From contig CM059194.1 of the NCBI GenBank assembly GCA_030323885.1, positions 31,690,342 to 31,754,341 on the forward strand: a DNA stretch of 64,000 nt, given 5' to 3'. Numbering within the stretch: the first letter of the stretch is position 1; every line of letters begins with the position of its first letter. Below, in pieces: positions 55,596 to 64,000 of this stretch. Made by a program: the position numbers and the translations under genes. The notes below the pieces were generated by a model, which saw only the letters and a list, made by a program, of their open reading frames with translations, was not told the DNA's origin and did not search any database. This DNA comes from Branchipolynoe longqiensis (Eukaryota > Annelida > Polychaeta > Phyllodocida > Polynoidae).

Positions 55596-55773
55596 CAGTA
55601 AAACCTCCCTAACCGACCACCTCCACAGATCGACCACTCCCCTATATCGATCGCTTTATTTGGGTCCCAATAATACCATTGTAACCATATTCTAACTCCC
55701 TAAACCGACCACCTCCCTAAATGGACCACTTAAAGTCGGTCCCAAGGTCGGTAGATTTAGAAAGGCTTTACTG
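55596..55773. mobile_element. Pogo/Tigger-like MITE
   Basis: Ends CAGTAAAACCTCCCTAACCG and, inverted, CAGTAAAGCC, with TA on both sides (55594-55595, 55774-55775). Both halves carry ACCGACCACCTCC. The TA target and the CAGT-AAACC start are typical of pogo/Tigger-type Tc1-mariner MITEs. 178 bp, non-coding. Confidence 0.82.
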
Positions 55774-56530
55774 TATATGGATATATATATTGGATATAGT
55801 ATAGTGATAGTATATGCGCTTGAATAGCCTATGGTCGTCGAACACTTACTGAAACATGCCTTCTTCATGGCTCGCTAACATGGCGTAAGGAGACATGACA
55901 TGCCGCAGCCAATTACAGGCCGCCACCTCGGATTACGAGCATGGCGTGGTAATGACACCGTTTGGCACACAGCAGGCAGGCACGTGTGCACCTATGGTGA
56001 ACTGTAAAGCTAAGCTTCCATATACGCGGTATGCGGCATGCGGCATGCGAATGTGGTATATGCGGAATAGATATATGCCAACCCCCAATAGCCGATGTTT
56101 ACTTTTTGTGCTGGGATATGGTTAAACCAAAAAACACACCAACAAATTTACCCATGACATTTTTGGAGGTTTTCCCTCCAAATTTGTGAAGGAAGATCAA
56201 AGTTACTATTGTTTTCTATGGCAAATGCAGCAGTATTCGTATTCGCATTTGCACCGATCGGTCCATGGGTCGATTCATTTGCCGCATTCGCATTTGTATT
56301 CGCGTTCGTACTCGCATTCGGACGTATGGAAGCACCACTATTCATTTACATGCTTTTCGATTCTTTGCCGCATTCGCATGCCGCGTATAAGGAATCTTAG
56401 CTTAAGGTTGACGCTTTGATGCAACCATACCCCCCAAACAACGCAAGACACATGAGTGCATGCTTGTCTCGTATTAAAACAAGCAACGCACACTGCACCA
56501 ACAGTACTGTTAACAGGTTTGCTTGTTGAG
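55774..56530. other. Non-genic; hexamer-rich
   Basis: GCATTCG/GTATTCG hexamer-like repeats lie at about 56235-56325, so overlapping frames on both strands are repetitive. No gene is supported. Confidence 0.55.
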
Positions 56531-56532
56531 GT

Positions 56533-56818
56533 TTTGCATACCTGGCAACATCTAAGGTCATATCAGGACGAGTACCCGACTTGTGGCAGTGCGCACTCAT
56601 GGTGACTTTATAGTGCTACCCCACTGGGAAATCAGGCCACCAACAACATGGCCCAATGCCTCACTCAGTCACATTATCCTAGTACTGAGCTAACCAGTCC
56701 TTGCCCTATCCCACCAATAATGCGAGGTCCAGGCTAGGAAGCAACAAGTATAAATTTTTAAGTCATTGGTTTGACTCGACCGGGCACCAAACTCTCGATT
56801 CGACCACTGCGCCCGGTA
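56533..56818 (-). repeat. tRNA-derived SINE
   Basis: A minus-strand copy with tail CTGGCAACATCTAAGGTCAT, distal block TTTATAGTGCTACC and central block GGCTAGGAAGCAACAAGTAT (inverse), with a decayed head near 56790-56815. Confidence 0.82.
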
Positions 56819-56888
56819 GTTGGGTGAATGCAGGTGCAGCTTCTAGGGTACAGCCATACCATTTTTTACTCTTTTTGTTTTTTTAGAA

Positions 56889-57236
56889 AGTTACATAGTC
56901 CGATGGTTTGGAGTTCCTGACATTTTCTTAGATAAATATATTAGGTTGATCATTATAGTCTACCTTACTACAGATTCAAGTAACTTTTATTTTAAATGGT
57001 TAACTCTTGAGAAATTTGAAGCACAACCATGCAAAATTAATTTGGCAGGCACGTCAAAACTCTGACGCCATAGGCTTCTGCAGTAACAGATTCTATTACA
57101 TTGACTTAGTATTCCCTTATATGTGGCGACAAATGTTTACTAAGTGCACCAGTATCAAAGTTAGATATGTAGAATCAAATCTAGAAAATTGCTTTCGTTT
57201 TGAAAATTTGATGTTTTCATCGGACTATGCCGGCTC
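56889..57236. mobile_element. MITE-A copy
   Basis: Ends AGTTACATAGTCCGATGG and CATCGGACTATGCCGGCT. The TTAA flanks are not preserved (TAGA, CTAAA). Confidence 0.75.
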
Positions 57237-57244
57237 TAAACACG

Positions 57245-57715
57245 GTTTCAGTTATCAATCAGGATGGCCGAATAGAAAAGTCGTGGGTTCGAATCCCAAC
57301 TGAGCCAAACCAATAACTCATGACAAAATATATACTTGTCACTACTTTTCCTGGGGATTGGCTTTAAGAGGATAGAGCAAGGACTGGTGTGCTCAGCAAC
57401 AGTGTTCTCTGTGGCGGAGTGGTTAGAGTGTCTGACTTTTTTCCAGGTCGGACTCCTAATCTGAAGGTTGGTGGTTCGATTCCCTGTGTCCCCCATCTCT
57501 GCCAATTTGGATTTCCACTGCTGTGTATAACTTACAGCTCTCATACCATGTCTATGTGGTGTGGGAGGTTAAAAATCCCTTGGGTCGGTAAAAGTGTAGA
57601 CTCAGGCTTTCTATCGACAAACTGTCTAATGGTGAAAACAAGTCTATTCAGACTTATCCATGATATGCAGTATAAATCTTCAAGAACAGGATAATGTGAC
57701 TGAGTGGGATATTAG
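57245..57715 (+). repeat. SINE interrupted by a second tRNA-headed repeat
   Basis: The outer SINE has a head with GGATGGCCGAATAGA and GGGTTCGAATCCC (57263-57302) and a central block to GGACTGGTGTGCTCAG (about 57395). It resumes at GGATAATGTGACTGAGTGGG (57688). The insert (about 57396-57687) has its own tRNA-like head, GTGGCGGAGTGGTTAGAG (57409-57426) and GGTGGTTCGATTCCC (57469-57483), of Leu/Ser-type layout. Neither forms a complete tRNA. Confidence 0.75.
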
Positions 57716-57724
57716 GTAATGATG

Positions 57725-58030
57725 GTTGGTTGATTGTTGGAGTGTTATGTCCTGACAACATCTAAGGTCACATCAGGACTTGTGATAGTGTGCACTCATG
57801 ACGATTTTCTAGTGCTGCCCCATTGGGAGACCAGGCAACCAGCACCATGACCTAATATCCCAGTCAGTCACATTACCCTCATACTGAACCAACCAACCCT
57901 TGCCGTATCCTATTAATACCGAGCGCCAGGTTAGGAAGCGACAAGTATCTATGTTTAAGTCATTGGTTTGACTCGACCACAGTTCAAACCCGTGGGTTCG
58001 AATACCACGATCTTCTAAAACGGGAGACGG
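57725..58030 (-). repeat. tRNA-derived SINE
   Basis: A minus-strand copy, tail GTCCTGACAACATCTAAGGT to a head region with GGGTTCGAA (57990-57998 area). Some internal loss around TATCAGGA. Confidence 0.8.
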
Positions 58031-58139
58031 ACGGGTGATGGTGGTGTCGGCAGCACAGTGGGAAAACACTATAAAGTCGTCATCAGTGCATGTCATCACA
58101 AACAGTCACAAACAGTCCTTAATATGCAACAAACAACAA

Positions 58140-58350
58140 AAAAAAAACCTTGCATGTGTGTGTGTGGGGGTGTCCAAGGCATATTGTCGTGTAGCTTGAG
58201 ACGGCCTTTGCACGGACTGACTATCGATGAATCAATCAGTGTGTGTCCGTGGTGGGGGGAGGGGGGGGGGGGGGGGGTCTAAGGCATATTGTCGTGTAGC
58301 ATGAGGCAGCCTTTGGACGGACTGACTATCGGTGAATCAATCAGTCAGAT
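58140..58350. repeat. ~106-bp tandem duplication with a poly-G run
   Basis: AAGGCATATTGTCGTGTAGC, GGACTGACTATCG and GAATCAATCAGT recur at about 58175 and 58281, separated by a G run (58257-58277). Confidence 0.8.
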
Positions 58351-58914
58351 TGCTGGTAATGGACAGAATGCACGCCTGAGTAGAGCGGCAACGACGGAGA
58401 GTTCAAATAACACTACTTAGCGCAAACTTTCACTGAAGAAACAAGGTCGGAACACTTTAATTTGGCACCACGCCTCCCTCAGATCCTGAAGCCACCATAT
58501 ATACATATATATGTATACCTATATACCTACTTAATCAGGATAAATGAAACAAATAATCTAAAAGTACATCAATGGTGACAATGGTACTAAACTGCGAAGT
58601 TTTCTTGGTATAAGCAAACGAATAGACGTGGAAGGGTGTGGCGGGAGGGCCCTAGCCCACGTCTATCCGAGGCTTATACCTCAGTAAAACAACAGTTATC
58701 CATCATCTATACCCAGGTAAGATTCGTCTAACTAATCTATTTTACCTCGGTATACAGCCTCAGGCTAGCCTCAGGCTAGGGAGAGGTTTACGTAATCTCA
58801 TTTATCCTGTATTCTTATGTCACAAGTCAATAATAATTGCTAAACATACATTATCATCAATCAGCAAAATAACATTTTTGGTGAAATCGAAGTGTATTCT
58901 CACCTAATGCCGAT

Positions 58915-59790
58915 CTAGTCTTGTAGCAGCTGTCGGGCTAGTGTGCTCGACTTTTCCAATCGTTTGTTGTAGTGGGTAGCAAACGATCGTGCTGTTTTCC
59001 ATCCTGCATGGTCCAGGATCCGCTTGACAGAGATGCCAAGCAGTCGCGCCTTAGACGCCATAGCACCTCTTGTTGAGTGTGAGGCATATTTGTCCGTGTC
59101 AACGCCTGCCAATTTCAACATACTAATTGTCCATCTCGCTAGAGTATCTCGCGAAATGCCCTTGTGTGGCTTAATAAAGCTCACTAACAACTGTCTTGAA
59201 GTTCTCAAGTCCTTGGTCTGGGATATATAGGCCCTAATGGCTGATACAACACAAAGTTTTGGGTCTTCTTTGAAACTACTTACACTAATAGTAGACAAAG
59301 GGTCACCTAATCTGTTAGTTTTTAACAGCTTTGACAAATCAAATGTGGCCTCATTTCTATCTATCTCTAGGCCATCTAGTGATAGGGCAACAATAGTTTG
59401 TCCCCTATGTCCTGTTACTAATAATAAGAGCAACGCTACCTTAAACCGTAATTGTTTGAGATCTAAATGCCTATTATGAGGCCACTGTTTTAGCAAATCA
59501 AACACTACCGAAACATCCCAGAAGCGACTGTACTTCGGTTTGGGTGGGTTTCGTTGATAAATCGATCTTACAATCCAATGAATAACATGGTGTTTACCAA
59601 ATGTCTCATTATTTATCCGTGGAAGGATGACGGATAAAGCACAGCGAGCAGCATTAATAGATCCAAACCCTAAGCTTTCGTCCTCTAACCCTCGGAGAAA
59701 ATTACCAACTTGGGAAATAGTAGGATTCATGGGTTTGACTTTCTTAATTAAACAATAAACACCCCACTTTTTCAAATATGTGGTATACAT
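58915..59790 (-). CDS. DIRS-1 tyrosine recombinase
   Basis: An open frame of 291 residues from the ATG at 59790; the same frame is open up to 59874 (NKYLEQFGLDKITQQR), so the true protein probably starts earlier or as part of a longer pol. N-terminal SAM-like part to residue ~95 (GSINAARCALSVILP). Catalytic domain: LLVTGHRGQT (first Arg, residue ~131), SHSTRGAMASK (His-x-x-Arg, ~238-241), ILDHAGW, and ATHYNKR (nucleophile Tyr, ~273). All residues of the Arg-His-x-x-Arg-Tyr set are present. The enzyme would recombine a circular cDNA into the genome. A frame-matched TAA (59875-59877) separates it from the upstream RNase H segment. Confidence 0.88.
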   Translation of the reverse strand: MYTTYLKKWGVYCLIKKVKPMNPTISQVGNFLRGLEDESLGFGSINAARCALSVILPRINNETFGKHHVIHWIVRSIYQRNPPKPKYSRFWDVSVVFDLLKQWPHNRHLDLKQLRFKVALLLLLVTGHRGQTIVALSLDGLEIDRNEATFDLSKLLKTNRLGDPLSTISVSSFKEDPKLCVVSAIRAYISQTKDLRTSRQLLVSFIKPHKGISRDTLARWTISMLKLAGVDTDKYASHSTRGAMASKARLLGISVKRILDHAGWKTARSFATHYNKRLEKSSTLARQLLQD

Positions 59791-59861
59791 TTTAACTGTA
59801 CCTTTACGCCAAGCATCTGCGACAAGTCTTTGTTGTGTAATTTTATCTAAACCGAATTGTT

Positions 59862-60378
59862 CTAAATATTTATTTTAAAAAGGAATGCCAACAACGGTGT
59901 TGTGGACACGTCCCCTCTTTGTTTTAGAGGGCCTTGGTGTGTCAGATTGCCTGGTGATCTTCGGAATCGGAGGCAATCTTTGGCGGCTGCCTGTATGCCC
60001 GGTAGCCAAGGTTGCGTGTCCCAGTTGGGAACGATTAATATTGCGTGTGCTTTGTCCATCTTTATCTTTCGGCTTACCCAGCTGATCAGGCTGAATGGGG
60101 GGGAAGATATAATAAAATTTATTCTCCCATGTGATAGAAAAAGCATCTATATGCCAGGCATCAGGTTCTGGATGCCATGACACATATTTGTCAATTTTAC
60201 AATTGTTTCGTGAAGCAAACAAGTCAACTTCAGGTTGGCCCCACTTTTGGCACACTGTGGTGAAAATGTCTGGATTAAGGGACCATTCCAAATGGTCATA
60301 AAAATGTCGACTTTTATGATCTGCTAAGGTATTTTGCGTTCCGGGAATATATGCTACCGTTAGCCAAACTTTATTCAT
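59862..60378 (-). pseudogene. DIRS-1 RNase H end and pol linker
   Basis: The frame 60378-59875 gives VAYIPGTQNTLADHKSR with the last RNase H acidic residue, then PEVDLFASRNN and VSWHPEPDAWHIDAFS, a block characteristic of DIRS pol. The chain then shifts to the frame 60146-59862 (AILIVPNWDTQPWLPGI) and back for the recombinase. A TGA at the start (just upstream of 60378) replaces a residue within KIWE-AQ. So there is one stop and at least two frameshifts. Confidence 0.8.
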
Positions 60379-60438
60379 TTGGGCTCATTCCCAAATTTTT
60401 CTAGCCATCGCATTACATGGCCTGGACTTTGTCCCACC

Positions 60439-60549
60439 CAGGGGGGGGGGGGGGGGGGGGGGGGGGGTAAAAAGATTTTGGGGGGTTAAAAAAAAGGGGG
60501 GGGGGGGGGGGGGGGGGGTAATGGTATATATAAATATTAGGTTTTTTGG

Positions 60550-60595
<46 letters not shown>

Positions 60596-60612
60596 TTTTT
60601 TTTTTTTGTTTA
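60439..60612. repeat. Poly-G, poly-A and poly-T block
   Basis: Plus strand: about 29 G, a short spacer with AAAAGATTTTGGGGGG, an A run, about 25 G, then a T run of about 43 and another of 12. It lies exactly inside the RNase H coding sequence of DIRS-1, between the third and fourth catalytic acidic residues. Confidence 0.9.
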
Positions 60613-62150
60613 TAAATGGGGGAGTAATATGCCATTGCCGTTGTATTATCCGTTAAAATACGGATGTGTTTACGTGGTACCTTAACTAAACTAGCAAGGC
60701 ATAAATAAATAGCTCGTAGCTCTAAAACATTAATGTGATCTGCATTTTCTTCTTTCAACCAACGTCCCCCTGTTGCTATGGAATCGCAATGTGCCCCCCA
60801 ACCTTCTAATGAAGCATCAGTAGTCACTACTGTGTTGGGTTCATTCATCCGTATAGGATTGGGGGAATTTTGAATATTATTAAACCACCAGTTAATGTCT
60901 TTCATTCCATCTTCTGAAATAAACATTTTCCTTTCAAAATTGCCTTTAGTACGAGCCAACCCTAAGTTTTTATCTATTTCTAAAGATTTTATGTGGGCTT
61001 TACCATATAGAATAGCCGGGGCGTAAGCAATAAGTATGCCAACTAGCACCGCGACCTGTCTTATCTTTGGCCTACTTAAGGCGACCAAGTGAGACGCCGT
61101 ATAGTGAAACTTAGTCAGCTTGTTATCGGGGAGTGAAACAGTCATACAGCGTGTGTTAATAATAAAGCCTAAACATTTAAGTTCAGTTGTGGGGACAAAA
61201 ACTGACTTGTTATGATTCAAATAAAACCCTAACGTTGTCAGAAGGGAACATAAATCGTCAACAGCGTGTTGACACTCATCAAATGATTGTGAAACAATGA
61301 AAGAATCATCAATGTAAGGGAACATAGTATGACCCTTATTTGCCATGACCGAAAAAAACGGTTTCAATAATTTAGTAAACAAGCGTGGAGCGCATGCTAA
61401 GCCATTTGGCATACATGTAAATTGAAATAGTCTATCTTCCCAAATAAACCTTAAGAATTTGCGGTGTCCTTCAAATATCGGGACAGTATAATATGCATCT
61501 TGTAAATCAACACTAGCCATCCAAGCATTCTCTGTAACCAAGTCTCTGGCAGTGTCCAGGGAAAACATTTTGAAATGTTGATATTCTACGAGTACGTTCA
61601 ACTTAGTTAAATCTAAAATCATGCGAATATCCCCATTTGGCTTTGGCCTTGAAAATATATTAGAGATAAGTTCTCCTGGGGTGTGAGGCACCTCTTCAAT
61701 GATACCTTTAGATTCAAAAAGTGCAACTTGTTCTGATAATGCTTGTTTCTCCAAGTCATTAAATCTATATGGGAAAGGTACCCGTTGTTGTAACGGGATT
61801 TCAGTAAATGGAATCTTAACACCGGTAACAATATCTAAAATGTTAACGTCAGTAGTGATTTCGTACCAAGAAGAAATACAATTAAATATGTTCCCTGCAC
61901 AAAATTCGCTTACATCTGTTTGTGTAGATTCCGCCACCAACTTAGGAAGTTGGGTTTGTGTAGCAATGTCTATTTGTTGCCTGGGCGTGGGAAGGATTGT
62001 TTCGGGGCAAACTCCTTCCTGAACGGGCGGTTCCCGTCGTTCCAACCTTGCCTGTCTCCCCGACCTCTGCCTCTGGGCTGAAAGCCGTAGGACGGGCCGG
62101 ACCTGCCAGCTCTGCCTCCTCGGCGAGGACGAAAATCCCCTCGGGGGCAA
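60613..62150 (-). CDS. DIRS-1 reverse transcriptase and RNase H
   Basis: The frame 62150-60537 is open for 537 codons; its last ~25 are Lys-rich translation of the poly-T block, so I end the real gene near 60613. RT motifs: DIRMILDLTKLNVLVEYQHF, WMASVDLQDAYY, RKFLRFIWEDRLFQFTCMP, NGLACAPRLFTKLL and FPYIDDSFIVS (YIDD intact, about 61306-61317). RNase H: VTTDASLEGWGAH, NVLELRAIYL and RILTDNTTAMAY. The first ~45 residues are Arg/Gln-rich and overlap the RGG region in another frame, so the true start is uncertain. It would copy element RNA to cDNA in the DIRS manner. Confidence 0.85.
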
Positions 62151-62332
62151 CGATATCTTGACGAGTCGGCTTTCTTGGCCGGCTCAAGGTTACGACCACT
62201 CTTGGCTTCCGTCTCGACCTCCTTGAAGAGGTATGGAAGTTGGCCACCAAACATTTTCCCTTTATCCAAAGGTTTGCCCTTGATGGGTTTGGGCGGCAAA
62301 AAGAGAGTATACTCCTTGCCATCGTTGTCCAT
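61970..62332 (-). CDS. DIRS-1 RGG-rich nucleic-acid-binding region
   Basis: 120 codons, MDNDGKEYTLFLPPKPIKGK, then a Gly/Arg-rich segment (RPRRGGRAGRSG, RGRGRGDRQGW). It probably is not a separate gene but the C-terminal continuation of gag: a direct duplication of CCTTCTTAGA at 62335-62354 lies between them and shifts the frame. It overlaps the start of the RT frame. Confidence 0.6.
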   Translation of the reverse strand: MDNDGKEYTLFLPPKPIKGKPLDKGKMFGGQLPYLFKEVETEAKSGRNLEPAKKADSSRYRCPRGDFRPRRGGRAGRSGPSYGFQPRGRGRGDRQGWNDGNRPFRKEFAPKQSFPRPGNK

Positions 62333-62339
62333 GACCTTC

Positions 62340-63299
62340 TTAGACCTTCTTAGATCTGGCTACTTCCTTCCTAGCTTGTGTGGTGACCGCTTTGAACACG
62401 TTTTCGTATCTACGGTAGCTCAAGAAGTTACTGGCAGCTGTGAGGAGGGCCACGCCCTTATCCATGCCTCTGGCCAGTGAGGAGAACTTGTTCTCAGTTT
62501 GCATCCGGTTAGCTACCGGAACGACTGAGGCGAGGACCCCTAAGACCGCTTTGTGAACGGTAAACAGAGCAGTCTCGAAGCGCTTCTTCTCCTCATTCAG
62601 ATGGATCCCAGCATCCATCTCTTTCACTACACTATCCGGGATACCTTTTATCCCGGAAATCTGCTCAGTGATTTTGTTGATCACCTCAGCTGGCTTAAAG
62701 GTGTTAAAATGTCCCTTTATAGTCTCGCGCATCATAGTCGTTGTTCTGACTTTCTTTCCCTTTTGGATCGGGCAGCGCTTCCGAATCTTGCCTCCCAGGT
62801 TGGCATAAAGGCCAGCCCTTTCCGTGTCTGAGTCCGACTCAGTAGTTGACGAGTCGGACGATGAATCGGAAGAAGAATCTTTCTTCTTCTTCTTCTTACT
62901 TTTCTTCTTTGGCTTCTTCACTTTCTTTCCCTTGGTGGCTTTGGTGTAATCATCACCAGAGGAGCTAGCCGGTCGTTTCCGCTTTTTGGCCTTAGGGCGC
63001 GGGGGCTCAGGTGCCGAATCCGTCTCTTCGAAATCAGAGACATCCTGCCAGTCTGAGTCAGCTGGCGGGAATTGTTGGTCCTTGCTGTGGAGCTCCTTCA
63101 TCTTTTGCTCCACTAGCCTATTGACCTGTAAGGTCAAATCGCCTGGGAACACCTCGTCGTCCTCACTTTCTCTATCTGAGAGCACATGTGCCCCCTGTAG
63201 TGGGGACGGCGGAGCTGTCCGATCCGGTGACGTATCGTAGCCGGTAGGCACGCGTCCCTCCGCAGCGGCGGGCGGCGGTTTGTTTCGCTTCGTAGCCAT
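62340..63299 (-). CDS. DIRS-1 gag-like protein
   Basis: 319 residues starting MATKRNKPPPAAAEGRVPTG. Residues ~1-100: Pro/acidic. ~105-160: a strongly charged Lys/Ser block (KKRKRPASSSGDD, KKKSKKKKKKDSSSDSSSD). ~165-319: a folded-looking region with YANLGGKIRKRCPIQKGKK and an alpha-helical C-terminus (SFLSYRRYENVFKAVTTQAR). No zinc knuckle is seen. Position upstream of RT and composition fit DIRS gag. The stop is created at the 10-bp duplication, so the protein is likely shortened. Confidence 0.8.
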   Translation of the reverse strand: MATKRNKPPPAAAEGRVPTGYDTSPDRTAPPSPLQGAHVLSDRESEDDEVFPGDLTLQVNRLVEQKMKELHSKDQQFPPADSDWQDVSDFEETDSAPEPPRPKAKKRKRPASSSGDDYTKATKGKKVKKPKKKSKKKKKKDSSSDSSSDSSTTESDSDTERAGLYANLGGKIRKRCPIQKGKKVRTTTMMRETIKGHFNTFKPAEVINKITEQISGIKGIPDSVVKEMDAGIHLNEEKKRFETALFTVHKAVLGVLASVVPVANRMQTENKFSSLARGMDKGVALLTAASNFLSYRRYENVFKAVTTQARKEVARSKKV

Positions 63300-64000
63300 C
63301 GGTAGTCTGTAACCAAAAAAGGAAACTTAGTAACCGGAATCAACTCAACTGAACACCAAAGTGACGCCAGGGAACCTGGGTTGAGGATCTTATTGGTAAA
63401 GAGTAACGTATTTACACCGTTCTCAATACAGGTGTGGGAAGCTAAGTTTTCCGTAGGTTTTTGGGTATCGAAACCAACCGTACGTGGGGTAGGCTTCTAG
63501 AACCTCCCATCTCTCTGTCGCGTACACTTCTCCCACCCGCGGCTACTGCGCCAGCAAGTGAGAGAAAATGCTACGAAACTCGGAGAAACGCCTCATCAAA
63601 AGGGGAGTCTATAAAAGAAACCCAGGATCATCCCCAACAACACCCTCTATTAGGGTCCGAAGGAATCTCCACAGGAGATGTGACGGTGTCAACATCTCTA
63701 CCCGTACAAAGCGGGTTTAATCGAACCACAGAACCAAGACAAAGGAATCCTTTGTTCTATCCGATTCAATTTTTAAAAATGCTAATCTTGTCCAAACTGG
63801 ACGTACGAAAGTTCTGAACTTTCCAATCTAGATGCGATAGTGCATCATAAACAAGCTTAACCAAAATAATCACGATTACTTACAGTTATTAGCTTTTTGT
63901 AGATAAATCCAACTGGAGCAACTCACGAGCGTCCTCCGGTCGTGAGTTTTTTATGCTAATTGCTGGACCGGATGTCCTTACCTCTCCCTAGCCTGAGGCT
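63300..64000 (-). other. DIRS-1 5' leader, window edge
   Basis: The non-coding leader between the gag start and the terminal inverted repeat at 63981-64000. The 118-codon plus-strand frame at 63461-63817 has no recognised domain and lies inside this leader. The full length of the terminal repeat cannot be seen. Confidence 0.6.

Larger units (their letters stand above)
58767..64000 (-). mobile_element. DIRS-1, near-complete DIRS-type retrotransposon
   Basis: A minus-strand element running past the window edge. AGCCTCAGGCTAGGGAGAGG at 58767-58786 is exactly inverted at 63981-64000. The gene order is gag (63299-62340), RGG-rich region (62332-61970), reverse transcriptase and RNase H (62150-59875, broken) and tyrosine recombinase (59876-58915). 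There is no integrase or LTR. All RT and recombinase catalytic motifs remain. Breaks: a 10-bp duplication, a homopolymer block, frameshifts and stops. Confidence 0.9.

Noticed and set aside
57409..57490. Possible tRNA gene (Leu/Ser-type layout)
   Set aside because: The A- and B-box-like motifs are present but the acceptor ends do not pair convincingly; it is a SINE head inserted in another SINE.
63461..63817. 118-codon plus-strand frame
   Set aside because: It lies antisense within the DIRS-1 leader and has no recognisable domain.

Overview
This window is eukaryotic nuclear DNA from an animal, most plausibly a marine invertebrate such as a mollusc. The reasons are an intron-containing TMEM64-like membrane-protein gene, a large C2H2 zinc-finger gene, tRNA-derived SINEs, Ty3/Gypsy and DIRS-type retrotransposons, and many small inverted-repeat transposons on an AT-rich background. 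The phylum is an inference. There are no operons, no rRNA genes, no intact tRNA genes and no CRISPR arrays.

Region by region. 1-7.5 kb: repeat-derived DNA with a LINE tail, a SINE split by a tandem-core transposon, TTAA-targeting MITEs and two abutting MITEs. 7.6-14.3 kb: gypsy-1, an old Ty3/Gypsy element with diverged LTRs, broken by two DNA-transposon insertions. 14.3-18.3 kb: a 199-bp sequence present twice, bracketing a minus-strand gypsy fragment and a MITE. 18.8-20.7 kb: an intact single-exon C2H2 zinc-finger gene; its last module is tandemly repeated past the stop codon. 21-25 kb: MITEs and another tandem-core element. 24.9-29.7 kb: a three-level nest in which gypsy-2 (identical LTRs, target duplication, no RT or RNase H) sits in a TTAA element that itself sits in a TTAA MITE. 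30-39.8 kb: mostly non-genic, with a 68-bp minisatellite at 36.2-37.8 kb. 39.9-44.4 kb: a short palindromic DIRS derivative and a decayed DIRS element (minus strand). 45-58.5 kb: the last two coding exons of a TMEM64 homologue (minus strand), each with a minisatellite at its 3' splice site, then SINEs and MITEs. 58.8-64 kb: a near-complete DIRS-type tyrosine-recombinase retrotransposon (minus strand), running to the window edge.

The two host genes with support are the zinc-finger gene and TMEM64; the upstream TMEM64 exons are not visible here. Nearly everything else is layered mobile DNA. The most unusual signals are: (i) a ~204-bp tandem core shared by five inverted-repeat elements, four of which have mutually unrelated termini; (ii) the internally deleted but apparently recently mobilised gypsy-2; (iii) minisatellites that have copied a splice-acceptor region; and (iv) the zinc-finger gene's tandem extension beyond its stop codon.
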